Source of the DNA: Zygaena filipendulae
Taxonomy: Eukaryota; Arthropoda; Insecta; Lepidoptera; Zygaenidae
Direction: 5' to 3'
Assembly: GCA_907165275.2 (NCBI GenBank)
Contig: OU015678.1
Location: 682,001 to 746,000, forward strand
DNA: 64,000 nucleotides
Shown here: positions 1-9,144 of the stretch, piece by piece
How positions within the stretch are numbered: position 1 is the first letter of the stretch
Layout of the letters: every line of letters begins with the position of its first letter
The notes under the pieces: model-generated
The model's database searches: none
The model's input: only the letters and a program-made list of their open reading frames with translations
What the model was told of the DNA's origin: nothing
Position numbers and translations under genes: made by a program

Positions 1-921
1 TATTAAAGTTAAACAGACTAAAAACCCTCTTAGTACTCGCCTAGTATTTTATTATCCTCCAGGAAAATATGTTCACATTCCATTGTTTGGTGACCCAAAT
101 AAAATAAAAAAAAAATAAAGAAATTCCAATTATTATGTAATGTTAAATTATTAGCATTAGTAAGGATACCTAGTAAATAAAACAAAGCCTGATTTTAACA
201 AAACTATTCCTTTGTGTCTGTATTACCAATTATAATAAAAACTCTTTGATATAATTTGTATCAAATTATATAAGTAATAATCAAAGCCAGTATAGCTAAG
301 CAATAGGAATCTCAAAACATGTTACGCATAAAGTAATCAAATCTCTGAAGCTAAAGTTAAGCTTGAACAGTATATTTTATGAGAACAATACAGTAATCAC
401 AATTATTATTACAATTATTAAATAGAGCCAAAACTGTCTACCAATACTTAACTTTCGATGTTATGATGTCTTCCATCTAGGAAATCACCAGCACCACTGA
501 CTCGATCCTTTGTTGCTGCCATTATGTAAACATGTTCTCCCGCGCGTTTTTCCCGCTATCTCAAATAACATTTTATTTACTCTACAGTCTATGAATTCAC
601 AATTTTGCCAGTTATTAAATATGAATTGGCCATGGAAATGCAATTTAAATCACTTTAATAAACATTGGTATAATTATTTAAATTAAGAATCACATTACAT
701 AGCATAAGAATGATAATAATATTAATCAATTTTAATATATTAGTACAGAATACCTAAATCACTATTCACAGTAAGGATAAAATATCAATCAATACTATAT
801 AATAAAGTGTTATGTTTCATTCAAGATTTTAAGCATAAAGACAAATAAATGTGCAAGCAGCCCACTAACACACTAACACATTCGCACTGAGAAATGTAAT
901 GTTTTTTTTTTTTTTATAATA
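1..921. other. AT-rich non-coding stretch, no gene recognised
   Basis: AT-rich sequence with no long reading frame and no recognised repeat. A short GC-richer patch near 530-560 lies just upstream, on the - strand, of a 25-codon reading frame (448-522). It could be a promoter but nothing decides it. Confidence 0.5.
448..522 (-). other. Short ORF next to a GC-rich patch, possible first exon
   Basis: On the - strand an ATG at 522 opens a 24-residue frame starting MAATKDRVSGAG and ending at TAA (448-450). No splice donor that would extend it is evident. I do not recognise the peptide. It is listed because it is unique sequence downstream of a CG-rich patch. It may equally be chance. Confidence 0.15.
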
Positions 922-1006
922 CTTCACAACACACAAATGTACTTGAAACCAAGCAACATGTGGTATACTTAAAACTACGTAATATATTATACTATAGATA
1001 GTATAA
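922..1006 (-). repeat. SINE 3' part, truncated
   Basis: The segment 'acttcacaacacac...cttgaaaccaagcaa' matches the 3' body of the tRNA-derived SINE seen complete at 12981-13255 and 34095-34356. The LTR retrotransposon starting at 1012 breaks it, so the SINE was probably there first. Confidence 0.55.
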
Positions 1007-1011
1007 GTTAT

Positions 1012-1149
1012 TATAATGTCTTACTCACAAAGGTCTGGATGGAAATTGCACTCTGTTCATTGTTCATATTCTCACTAGACTGACTACCCTCTTAGTGGGG
1101 TTGTATATTGACATATCACTATAATATAACCTACCCCCAGTACATAACA
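1012..1149 (-). repeat. 3' LTR (138 bp)
   Basis: Identical base for base, by eye, to 5397-5534. On the - strand it begins TGTTATGTAC and ends CATTATA, with a weak terminal inverted match. It is unusually short for a Ty3/gypsy LTR. Confidence 0.92.
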
Positions 1150-1151
1150 TA

Positions 1152-1160
1152 CCTTCCCCC
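1152..1160 (-). other. Polypurine tract
   Basis: On the - strand GGGGGAAGG lies two bases from the 3' LTR, the position and composition expected of the plus-strand DNA priming site. Confidence 0.75.
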
Positions 1161-1320
1161 ACAAGATCATACTACACTTTCACTTGCTCTTGTTATTGTT
1201 TACTTATTCACTATTACTATACACTATTATGGGTTGCCTCTTATTAATCTACTTATGCACTTAGTGTTCTGCCCTGGCACTTTCACTAAGCACAAATTGT
1301 CTATGTTATGGGATTTTATA

Positions 1321-4300
1321 TTAGTTTTCGTTTGATAGGTCTAGCTGCTCTTCGTCTGAGCTGCTGTGACTCATGGCTCTTCTTTTATATTGTGGTGAGG
1401 CTTCTGGGGATGTGGATAAGGCTCGCTTATTCCGACTCCATGAGGCCGGTCTTCCTTGGCTATCATGGATTATGATGTCCTGTGGCCCTGACACTCCAAT
1501 CATGTCTTCCCACTGTTCTCGCGGTGGTAGTGCCACCGGTTCTTCATAATCCTCTTCTTTGCTGTCATCGTCAGATTCAATATCTTGATACGATTTTCCT
1601 TTTTCCATTTCCTCCACTCCACCTTTATGGATCTGGTTTATGTGTCTTGTCAGCAGTTTTCCGTTCCACCTGACTAAATAACGGGTAACTCCTATCTTTT
1701 TTTCTACCACTCCTTTCAGCCAACGTGGTCCCTTACCATAATTTTTTACATAAACTAATTGCCCCGTTTCTAATACCCTAACCTTGAGTTTTTCATTCTC
1801 TTCAAGATCTGCTATTAGTCCATTATTCTTTTCAGACAAAGGGTTTAGTTGGTCGAATTTGGTACGAAATCTTCTATTATTCAACATTTCTGCCGGGGTC
1901 TTATCATTTACGCTATTAGGGGTTGTTCGCAGCCCGTACAATATTTTAGGTAGTCTTATATGCCAGGGTATGGTCGACATCTTCTTCAATTTGTTTTTTA
2001 CAGTTTGCACGGTTCTCTCTGCTTGTCCATTAGAGGCAGGATGGTAGGGTGGGACAAGGATTTGTCGAATGCCATTCGCTGCCAAGTATCTCTTGTATTC
2101 TTCTGAGATAAAACTGCGCCCATTATCACTCACTATCGTATCCGGCAAACCCTGTGCTGCAAATATCTCCCTTAAGCTTTTGATCAATGTTTGGCTGCTC
2201 ACATCAGGTACGATTTTTACTTCTGGCCATTTAGAGTAGGCATCTATCAGTATTAGAAACATTTTGTTCTGGAATGGGCCTGCATAGTCAACATGTACCC
2301 GTGACCAAGCTTTATCCGGTTTGATCCAATGATGTGTTACCCGATTTGGCATATTCCTGTTCTCTGAACAGATGTGACAATTCCTTATAATTTGTTCTAT
2401 CTGCTTATCGATAGCTGGCCACCAAAAATAGCTTCTCGCCATTGCTTTTGTTATCACGATTCCGTCATGGTTACTGTGTAGTTCTTCTAACACATGTAAT
2501 CTCATGTCTTCCGGCAACACAACTCGGCTTCCCCATAAAATGCAGTCTTTGAAAGTTGACAGCTCTTCTCTTTTTTGCCAGTAAAGTTTATATTGATTAT
2601 CTATTGTCGCAGGCCATCCGTTTCTTAGCCAATAAAGTATTTTACTCAAAATCTTATCCTTTTTTGTTAATTGGGCCACTTCTTTAGCCGTAAAACCCAA
2701 CTCTGCTGGGGTCTCTTCAATCAGCAGGACTCCTAAGCACTCTTCTTCGTTTTCCCTTTGTTTTTCTTGGCAGGGCCATCGACTTAATGCATCAGCATTA
2801 CCTATTTTTTTACCTTCCACATACTGAATTTCATAATCATAAGAATTCAGAAGTAGAGCCCATCGAAGCATTCGGGGTGATAAAATGTTAGGTATCGCTT
2901 TCTTGGGGTTAAAAATGCCGAGTAATGGTTTGTGATCTGTTTTGATCACTACTTTCCTACCACTTATATATTGGTGGAATTTCTTCAGCCCAAAGATAAT
3001 TGCTGCTGCTTCTTTATCTATTTGCCCATAATTTCGTTCGTGCACGTTCATCGTTCTTGAGGCAAACATTATGGGCCTAATACTGCCATCGTCCATTTCA
3101 TGTTCTAGCACTGCCCCTAATCCATATTGGGATGCATCACATGAAAGAATTAATTTGCGATTCACCTCATAATGAACCAATGTGTGTTTACTTGAAAGCA
3201 TCTTTTTCAATTTTTCGAACGCCTTTTGTTGAATCTCACTCCATTGCCATGTACTCTTCTTTTCCAATAATCTATAGAGCGGTTCCGCTATGGTCGCTTT
3301 GTGAGGTAAAAATCTATCATAGAAATTTAACAATCCTAAGAATGCTTGCAATTCCTTAATATTAACCGGCGCTGGTGTTCTCTCTATGGCCTCAATTTTC
3401 TCTTTATTCGGGTGGATTCCTAATTGGTCAATAATGAACCCTAAAAATTCTACTTTTTCGACAGCAAACTTACACTTCTTCTTGTTTACTCTAAGGCCCG
3501 CTTCACTTAACTTCTTTAATACTGACTCTACCCTGGTGTTGTGCTGCTCTACATTTTCTCCTGCAATGACCACATCATCCAACAGTACCGCCACCCCTGG
3601 GATGCCCACTAGGAGTGATGACATTAGTCTCTGAAAAATACCAGGGCAAGCTTTTACTCCAAATGCTAATCTTTTCATTTTGTAGAGTCCTTTCGGTGTG
3701 TTAAGTGTAAGTAATTCAGCTGTCGGCTCATCGACCAATAGCTGGGTGTATGCTCGTTCTAAATCAATTTTCGTAAATATTACCCCTCCTTGCAGTACAG
3801 CAAATGCTTCATTAAGAGTCGGAAGTGGATATGTGTCGGTATCTGTGGCAGCGTTTACGGTAGCTCTATAATCACCGCATAATCTTACCTCGCCATTTGC
3901 CTTTAGGACCGGTACTATCGGGGTTGCCCATTCCGAATGTGGGACAGGTTGCAATACGCCTTCAGCTACCAGCCTATCTATTTCCTTGAACACCCGCTCC
4001 TTCAAAGCAAACGGAATTGGTCTACTCTTGATAAACTTCGGTTTAGCATCCTTTTTTAGATTGATACTTACCACCGGGCCTGTATATGTTCCAAGTCCAT
4101 CTTGAAATACTGTATTATATTTTTGCAATAATTTTGTAAGCTGGTCTGTATCTACTTTTATGTTATAAACACCTAGTATCTGAATATTTAAATCCTTAAA
4201 CCAATTCCGGCCTATCAAACTTGGACCATTACCTCTAGCAATGATGACTGTGAGGTTCTTACTAATACTCTTATACTTTACTTGTACTGTGGCCTGACCC

Positions 4301-4995
4301 AAAATCTGCAACTTAGTTTCGGTCCATGTTTTCAAATTAACTGGTGTCATATCAACTTTAGGCAACTCCCCATTCCATATCAGTCTGGCTGTCGCCTCAC
4401 TTAATAATGTAAAGGCACACCCTGAATCCACTTCCATTTCTACCTCCTTATTATTTAATTTAATTTTTATTGTAAATGCGGGTATTCTACTCACTCGAAT
4501 ATTATTAACTGAATCTATGGTATACAACCCATTGCAATTGGAACGGTCTGAATTTGTATCTTTGGTTGTCTGTTTTTTTCGGAAACATGCAGGTTCTATA
4601 TGGCCTACCTTTTTGCAGTAATTGCACTTACTCCAGCGGAACCTACACTGCCCTCCATGCTGTCTGCCGCAGCGGAAACAGTCATTATTTCGTTCACTAG
4701 TTCTATCTTTTTTTGTTAGCTCTATCTTATTCACTTCCATCGGTACCTCACTATCTAGGTTTATACTACTGTTTGGCACTATAGCTGCAATACATTCTGA
4801 ATCTAGACTTGCTGTTTCCTGCGCTAATGCTATTTGTGATGCCTGCTCAAAAGTAAGTCGTGTTTCCTCTAATAATCTCTTTTTTATATCTTTATTTCGG
4901 ATGCCACACACTAACCTATCTCGTAGTGTCCTATTCAAATCATTAAAATTGCAATGTATGCTCAGTTTTTGTAATTGAGCAATATAATCTCTCAT
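1321..4995 (-). CDS. pol: Gag C-terminus plus Pol polyprotein of Ty3/gypsy element
   Basis: A 1224-residue open frame that starts inside the capsid region of gag. In order: two zinc knuckles near residues 100-140 (the first, CFRCGRQHGGQC, has a shortened CX2CX3HX3C spacing; the second, CNYCKKVGHIEPAC, is canonical CX2CX4HX4C); an aspartic protease (VDSG); reverse transcriptase with LLDD in place of the usual YxDD; RNase H (SCDAS, TDHKPL, NADALSR); integrase HHCC finger (HSNHDG...CHIC); and the DDE core (VDYAG, SDNGRSF, NGQAERT). All catalytic motifs are present with no stop. The Gag start lies in the same frame upstream (5011-5346), separated only by a TAG codon, so the ATG at 4995 is probably not the natural start. 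Function: reverse transcription and integration of the element. Confidence 0.93.
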   Translation of the reverse strand: MRDYIAQLQKLSIHCNFNDLNRTLRDRLVCGIRNKDIKKRLLEETRLTFEQASQIALAQETASLDSECIAAIVPNSSINLDSEVPMEVNKIELTKKDRTSERNNDCFRCGRQHGGQCRFRWSKCNYCKKVGHIEPACFRKKQTTKDTNSDRSNCNGLYTIDSVNNIRVSRIPAFTIKIKLNNKEVEMEVDSGCAFTLLSEATARLIWNGELPKVDMTPVNLKTWTETKLQILGQATVQVKYKSISKNLTVIIARGNGPSLIGRNWFKDLNIQILGVYNIKVDTDQLTKLLQKYNTVFQDGLGTYTGPVVSINLKKDAKPKFIKSRPIPFALKERVFKEIDRLVAEGVLQPVPHSEWATPIVPVLKANGEVRLCGDYRATVNAATDTDTYPLPTLNEAFAVLQGGVIFTKIDLERAYTQLLVDEPTAELLTLNTPKGLYKMKRLAFGVKACPGIFQRLMSSLLVGIPGVAVLLDDVVIAGENVEQHNTRVESVLKKLSEAGLRVNKKKCKFAVEKVEFLGFIIDQLGIHPNKEKIEAIERTPAPVNIKELQAFLGLLNFYDRFLPHKATIAEPLYRLLEKKSTWQWSEIQQKAFEKLKKMLSSKHTLVHYEVNRKLILSCDASQYGLGAVLEHEMDDGSIRPIMFASRTMNVHERNYGQIDKEAAAIIFGLKKFHQYISGRKVVIKTDHKPLLGIFNPKKAIPNILSPRMLRWALLLNSYDYEIQYVEGKKIGNADALSRWPCQEKQRENEEECLGVLLIEETPAELGFTAKEVAQLTKKDKILSKILYWLRNGWPATIDNQYKLYWQKREELSTFKDCILWGSRVVLPEDMRLHVLEELHSNHDGIVITKAMARSYFWWPAIDKQIEQIIRNCHICSENRNMPNRVTHHWIKPDKAWSRVHVDYAGPFQNKMFLILIDAYSKWPEVKIVPDVSSQTLIKSLREIFAAQGLPDTIVSDNGRSFISEEYKRYLAANGIRQILVPPYHPASNGQAERTVQTVKNKLKKMSTIPWHIRLPKILYGLRTTPNSVNDKTPAEMLNNRRFRTKFDQLNPLSEKNNGLIADLEENEKLKVRVLETGQLVYVKNYGKGPRWLKGVVEKKIGVTRYLVRWNGKLLTRHINQIHKGGVEEMEKGKSYQDIESDDDSKEEDYEEPVALPPREQWEDMIGVSGPQDIIIHDSQGRPASWSRNKRALSTSPEASPQYKRRAMSHSSSDEEQLDLSNEN

Positions 4996-5010
4996 TTTCT
5001 CCCCCTCTTC

Positions 5011-5346
5011 CTAATTTCTATTATGAAAAATATATGATTGTACAATCTCATTTGGTGTAGGGTGAAAATGGTTGTCTAATTTTGACTTAATGAAGGTAAA
5101 AGTAACCTCACTTACTTGAGCTGGAGAAATCAATGAAATAACCAAATCATACAAGTCAGGGCCACAAACCGCAAGCAAATTTGCCTTTTTTTTCTCATCT
5201 TCCTGTATTTCATTTGCTTGTAAGCAATATGAGAATCTTTCAATGTAGTTTTTCCAGCAACCATGTGCTACATCAAACTCACCAAACTTGATCCCATTTT
5301 TTTTTTTTTTTAACTTTATTTTTTGCAATTTATATTTTGATATCAC
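5011..5346 (-). pseudogene. gag: Gag N-terminal part, interrupted by an amber codon
   Basis: This is the N-terminal capsid region of the same element (motif FGEFDVAHGCWKNYIERF), in frame with the downstream pol frame. It ends at TAG (5011-5013), 15 bases before the Met of the long frame. The stop lies mid-capsid, upstream of the zinc knuckles, so it is not at a normal gag-pol readthrough position and looks like a disabling point mutation. No in-frame ATG precedes the conserved part. The only nearby ATG (5295-5297), after a run of A, is in another frame. Confidence 0.8.
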
Positions 5347-5383
5347 TATACACCACTATTTCAACTTTTTCACCACTTTTTTT

Positions 5384-5395
5384 CGCTCGTCGCCA
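5384..5395 (-). other. Primer binding site candidate
   Basis: On the - strand TGGCGACGAGCG begins one base inside the 5' LTR. A TGG start at this place is diagnostic of a tRNA primer site. I cannot assign the tRNA. Confidence 0.6.
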
Positions 5396-5396
5396 C

Positions 5397-5534
5397 TATA
5401 ATGTCTTACTCACAAAGGTCTGGATGGAAATTGCACTCTGTTCATTGTTCATATTCTCACTAGACTGACTACCCTCTTAGTGGGGTTGTATATTGACATA
5501 TCACTATAATATAACCTACCCCCAGTACATAACA
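5397..5534 (-). repeat. 5' LTR (138 bp)
   Basis: Direct copy of 1012-1149 with no difference seen. It contains AT-rich sequence but no clear TATA/AATAAA pair that I can assign. Confidence 0.92.
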
Positions 5535-5614
5535 GTTATAAACAAACCAGACTTGTAAGACACTGTGCGCTGAATGCTGTTCCATGCCCGTTAAATTCTG
5601 TGTTGATTTGGCAG

Positions 5615-5724
5615 GTGAATAGAGAGAAGCAAACTTTGGAGGTGGACGAGGAATTGGAAAATGTAGGTTTGGAGGAGCTACAGGACACGCTGCCTTCACA
5701 TCAACCTCGGTTCATCATCTACAG
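5615..5724 (+). CDS. GMF: GMF internal coding exon
   Basis: Acceptor ...ttggcag before 5615; donor gtagaa at 5725. 36 codons plus two bases (AG) that complete a Ser codon with the next exon. Confidence 0.92.
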
Positions 5725-8700
5725 GTAGAATAACATAGCACAATGGGCATGTTGCCTAATTTTTATTTTTTAGTCCGTCTTGTAAATTATTAAAAAATAT
5801 TGGACATGTATTTTTTCTTTTTTTACGTAATCAAAAAATAACGGCGATATATTGAGTTGAAATTTCGCGTGACGTCACTATTCTGACAGTTTGTATGGCG
5901 GTTTTAGCGGTTAGTGACGTCACGACCCCCTCACCCTAAACTTTAATGCGCTTTATCTCTGTATATATTAATTTATTTGAAAAAGCAAAAAATACGTGTC
6001 TATTGTTTTTTTATTTTCTGACGGACTTTTTTAGAATTTTGATTTTCAAAAGTAGTCCACATCCCCATTTGTAGAAATCTTCAACTTTGACGAGATGCAG
6101 AATGAATTTTTCGACTCATTCTGTTTAGGATGTTACAAATATGTGTAGTCATATTGAAGGTGTACTGTTTATGATATAGAATAATTAGACACTATAGTAC
6201 TTAACTGCAAAAGTCCAACTTCAGAAATACATACAAATCTAGTTACAGTTTCTTTGTTTTTTTTTTTTACCAAAATCAGCCCCCAGACTTATTTAATGAT
6301 TTTTCACTACTCCTCTTACCGCCGCACTCAGAGTCGACTTTAATGATTACTTAGTTAAGTATAGATTTTTAAAACAAAACTGCCGCAATCAGACAAGTTT
6401 AATAAATTAATGTTGATTGGCATTTATATAATTAAGTTACATCTCGTTAAATGCCAACTAAAATTAATTTACTGAACGTCTCTGATTGCGGCAGTTTTGT
6501 GTTAAAAATCTATACTTAACTAAGTAATCATTAAAGTCGACTCTGAGTGCGGCCTTTAGTTTCGCATTTGGTCATCCACACCCACTTGAAAAAATCATTC
6601 TGTAAATAAGCCTTTATCCCAGTGTTGCCAAGCATCCTCATTTTTAGTCCAAAATTATATGTCCCACTTTTCAGAAATTACTAAATGGGATAAGTGTAGT
6701 GTGATCAAAGCAACATAATAATTTCATGAAAAAGCACTTTCTATTGCCATTTGCCAGGTTCAATTTTGTATTTAGCAGAGTTCAAAATTAATGTAAACAA
6801 AAATTTTGTATAAAATATAAATTAAATAATATTGTCATCTTAAGGTGTATGTGTTTGTTCTTGCCGAATAAAGTTTATCTTATCTTATCCTATCCTATCT
6901 TATCTTATCTTATCTACTAGATGTTCCCAGCGATTTCTGGTGCGTTATATTGAGAGTTCCCGCGGGAACTCTGTGAAAACTTTCTTGGCTGATGACACCT
7001 ATAAACAAACCTGCCAAATAGTAACTTCGTAGGTCAAGTTTTTGAGATTTCATCTTTAGTCATTTTGACAAATATCATTTACTAGCTGTTCCCCGCGATT
7101 TCACCCGCGTTGATTTCGGAGTTCCCGCGGGAATTTCGGGTTATAAATTTGTATCTATTCTATGTTCTTTTCTGCACCCCTGATGACGTGTATGCAGAAT
7201 TTCATGATAATCGATTCAGTAGGGAGGGCGCAACAAACAAACATCTCACATTCGCTTTTATAACAGTAAGAATTTATTGTTTTCTAGTTACAAAATGGAG
7301 CACAGCGACGGGAGGACTTCGTTCCCGTTGTGCTTCATATTCTACACGCCGCGCGACGCCCACATGGAGCTGCAGGTCTGTGTTGACAATGGCCATGATG
7401 CCGGGATGTAATAGTACATTGTTATCCTAGGGGTGAAAGTAACTTATTTAGTCCCGAGACGGGGTTTATATATCGAGGGACTAAATAAGTCTTTCTCCCG
7501 AGGGTAACACTGTACTTTTCATTACGAATGCAAAGAAAGTCAAAATAAAAATAGGAATTAGCTAAAGAAAAAATGAGTGAAGATCGGATAGTCGCTTGAC
7601 ACTTTCCCACCTATTTCTTTTTCTTTGGCCGGCTAGCTATTCAGCCAGTATTTTTTATTTACATTGTGGCGACCTAAAAAAAATATTTTCTTTAATTATT
7701 AAGTATTAATTAAAGAAAATAAAAAAATATAAATAGGAATTAGCTTAAGAAAAAGTGAGTGAATTTTATTTTAATTAATACCTACTTAAACTTTACGTTA
7801 TTTCAATTTTACATCGCGCTGGCTGTATAGAAAGTTGAAACATGGTTCAATAGAAATGTGAAAATAGACCTAGTTTTTTTTTTTAATAATTTGACAGTTG
7901 TCAGTTGAAAGCGATTCTCCCTTGGGCTGAAAAGGGTTACTTTCAACCCGCTTCTCAGGCAACTTCAGACCTACTTTCCGAGTATGAGTAATGAAAAAAT
8001 CTAAATTCTATTTAGTCCGTTAGTTAGATAGTAAAACAAATAATAAACACGTATTTTTGCTTTTTATTTTTTATAATTATTGAAAAAAAAAAGACGCTTT
8101 AAAGTTGTAGGAGTGGGGGATGACATCATTAAGTGTAAGTACATAGACGTGACGTAACGCGAATTTTTGACTCAATGTGTCGCCGTTATTTTTCGATTAC
8201 GTAAAAAAAGTAAAAATACTTTTCCAATATTTTTTACTAGCTGTCCCGCGCGGTTTCACCCGCGATAATTCCGGAGTTCCCGCGGGAATTTCGGATTACA
8301 ATATAGTCTATGTTACTCAGGAATAATGTAGCTTTCTAATGGTGAAAGAATTTTTGAAATCGGTCCAGTAGTTTTTGAGTTAATTCGTAACAAACAAACA
8401 AACAAAAAATAAAATCTTTCCTCTTTGTAATATTGGTATAGATATAGATAAAAAATAATTAAACGCGTTATAGTGTAGGAATGGGGGATGACGTCATAAC
8501 GTGTACATACACGTGACGTCACGCGAAATTTTGACTCAATGTGTCGCCGTTATTTTTCGCTTACGTAAAAAAAGTAAAAATACTTGTCCCATATTTTATA
8601 TTAATCTACACAATGGACTAAAAACTAAAATTTTGTCATCCAGCAATAATTTTTTATTTTGCTTTAGTGAAACCGCAGGAGATGATAATAGGTACACTTA

Positions 8701-8869
8701 GTATAACATGAAACTAGAAAATGACCCAGTCCCGTTTGCTTTTCGCCAGGTGATGTACGCCGGCACGCAGAGGGCGCTGGCGGCGGAGGTCGGGGCTCCG
8801 CGCCTTCTGGAGGTGCGCGAGATAGACGAACTGACAGAGGAGTGGCTCCAAGAGAAGCTGCGGAGATAG
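5615..8869 (+). CDS. GMF: Glia maturation factor (GMF), last three coding exons
   Basis: Three exons join in frame: 5615-5724, 7288-7375, 8750-8869, giving 105 residues and a TAG stop. They read VNREKQTLEVDEELENVG..., SYKMEHSDGRTSFPLCFIFY..., VMYAGTQRALAAEVGAP... and end LTEEWLQEKLRR. This is the middle and C-terminal part of the ADF-homology fold of GMF, with the family hallmarks 'ELQDTLP.HQPRF', 'YPLCFIF.TP'-like (FPLCFIFYTP) and 'LTEEWL'. From the family: GMF binds Arp2/3 and promotes debranching of actin networks in the cytoplasm. Introns are GT-AG (5725-7287, 7376-8749). About 33 N-terminal residues are missing and must lie upstream, beyond the LTR element. AATAAA occurs at 8891 and 8895. 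Introns hold two CRE-MITE copies and Helitrons. Frame, splice sites and family match all agree. Confidence 0.93.
5742..6069 (+). mobile_element. Palindromic CRE-MITE copy (GMF intron)
   Basis: About 328 bp. It runs from AATGGGCATGTTG to CATCCCCATT, with inner inverted ends TTAGTCCGTC...GACGGACT and a shared GACACGTATTTTTT block on both arms. TGACGTCA occurs at 5870-5877 and 5915-5922. No coding capacity. Confidence 0.85.
6321..6553. mobile_element. Foldback MITE with about 105-bp arms
   Basis: The left arm from GCCGCACTCAGAGTCGAC is repeated inverted to 6553 with few mismatches, leaving a short centre near 6435. Half-copies or diverged copies of the same sequence are at about 21996-22126, 24130-24230 and 33070-33275. 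Confidence 0.8.
6860..6912. repeat. (TATCT)n tail of a retroposon
   Basis: 'gaataaagtttatcttatc...' followed by repeated TATCT/TATCC, the appearance of a LINE/SINE 3' tail. The body upstream was not identified. Confidence 0.5.
6914..7010 (-). mobile_element. Degenerate Helitron-like fragment
   Basis: Contains 'ctagatgttcccagcga' and 'gagttcccgcgggaactc', the terminal block of the Helitron-like family in reverse orientation. Confidence 0.5.
7082..7271 (-). mobile_element. Helitron-like non-autonomous copy (GMF intron)
   Basis: Starts ctagctgttccccgcgatttcacccgcg (reverse of hairpin + CTAG end) and runs through 'gttcccgcgggaatttc', 'cccctgatgacgtgtatgcag' and 'aacaaacaaacatctcac'. It ends only 17 bases before the GMF acceptor at 7287. 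Confidence 0.75.
7288..7375 (+). CDS. GMF: GMF internal coding exon
   Basis: Acceptor tttctag, donor gtctgtg. Completes Ser across the junction, then 29 codons from YKMEHSDGRT to DAHMELQ. Confidence 0.92.
7409..7999 (+). repeat. 0.6-kb dispersed repeat, copy 1
   Basis: Runs from aatagtacattgttatccta to ...cgagtatgagtaatgaaaaa. An almost identical inverted copy lies at 29044-29674. A 62-codon frame is shared by both copies, but it has no recognisable domain and I do not treat it as a gene. Class unknown; no clear TIRs. Confidence 0.7.
8000..8235 (-). mobile_element. Palindromic CRE-MITE copy, diverged
   Basis: Contains attTAGTCCGTTAG, AAACACGTATTTTTGC, a diverged CRE (gatgacatcatta) and 'ctcaatgtgtcgccgttattt'. 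A Helitron starts at its right edge. Confidence 0.7.
8236..8440 (-). mobile_element. Helitron-like copy
   Basis: ctagctgtcccgcgcggtttcacccgcg...gttcccgcgggaatttc...aacaaacaaacaaac...ataTTGGTATAGAT. It is inserted beside or inside MITE sequence. Confidence 0.75.
8447..8640 (-). mobile_element. CRE-MITE copy, truncated
   Basis: Has TGACGTCA twice (gatgacgtcataac and cgtgacgtcacgcg), then 'ctcaatgtgtcgccgttattt' and 'ctacacaatggactaaaa'. The left arm is missing. Confidence 0.7.
8750..8869 (+). CDS. GMF: GMF terminal coding exon
   Basis: Acceptor ttcgccag. 39 codons VMYAGTQRAL...WLQEKLRR and TAG at 8867-8869. It is strikingly GC-rich compared with the flanking DNA, as expected for a conserved exon. 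Confidence 0.93.
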   Translation: MMYAGTQRALAAEVGAPRLLEVREIDELTEEWLQEKLRR

Positions 8870-8890
8870 ACGCCTCCGGGCGTTCGTGTA

Positions 8891-8900
8891 AATAAATAAA
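8891..8900 (+). terminator. Poly(A) signal of GMF
   Basis: Overlapping AATAAATAAA, 22 bases after the GMF stop codon. Confidence 0.7.
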
Positions 8901-8954
8901 TAATCTATGGCCATTGCCAATGATATTGCAATACGGAGAGGGTAGATACGCCAA

Positions 8955-9140
8955 ATTATCCCCCTTAGCCAAATTGACAGTCTTATATCTATTATCGCTA
9001 TAGAAAACTAAGGAACGCATCGTCGTGTCACGTGGTTACGAAAAATTGGACTTTTGGTTAGACGATTTTTCGTGACCACGTGACGTAAGCAATAATGACT
9101 ATTGACTATAGATCGCCAACTTGGCTAAGGGGGCACTAAT
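8955..9140. mobile_element. MITE with CCCCCTTAGCCAA inverted ends and E-box hairpin
   Basis: CCCCCTTAGCCAA at 8960 pairs with TTGGCTAAGGGGG at 9121-9133. The centre (9027-9084) is a strong hairpin whose arms both carry CACGTG (GTCACGTGGT...ACCACGTGAC). Confidence 0.7.
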
Positions 9141-9144
9141 TTAT

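Larger units (their letters stand above)
1007..5539 (-). mobile_element. Ty3/gypsy LTR retrotransposon with 5-bp target duplication
   Basis: This is an end-to-end LTR retrotransposon on the - strand, about 4.5 kb. Direct repeats 1012-1149 and 5397-5534 are its LTRs. GTTAT at 1007-1011 and 5535-5539 is the target duplication. Order on the - strand is 5' LTR, a TGG-starting primer-site candidate just inside it, gag-pol, a G-rich polypurine tract, 3' LTR. The enzyme order protease, RT, RNase H, integrase is that of Metaviridae (Ty3/gypsy), and no envelope frame is present. It lies upstream of the first visible GMF exon (5615), probably in a GMF intron, in opposite orientation. The LTRs show no difference, so the insertion is recent, yet gag is broken by an in-frame TAG. 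Confidence 0.93.

Noticed and set aside
1482..4978. + strand frames of 60-118 codons across the gypsy element
   Set aside because: Opposite-strand shadows of the intact pol frame.
5011..5013. Programmed stop-codon readthrough between gag and pol
   Set aside because: The TAG lies inside the capsid region, upstream of the zinc knuckles, not at a gag-pol boundary; mutation is simpler. Left open only until other copies are compared.
7422..7610. 62-codon frame MGKCQATIRSSLIF..., repeated at 29445-29633
   Set aside because: Conserved only because the 0.6-kb repeat is duplicated; no start context, domain or splice support.
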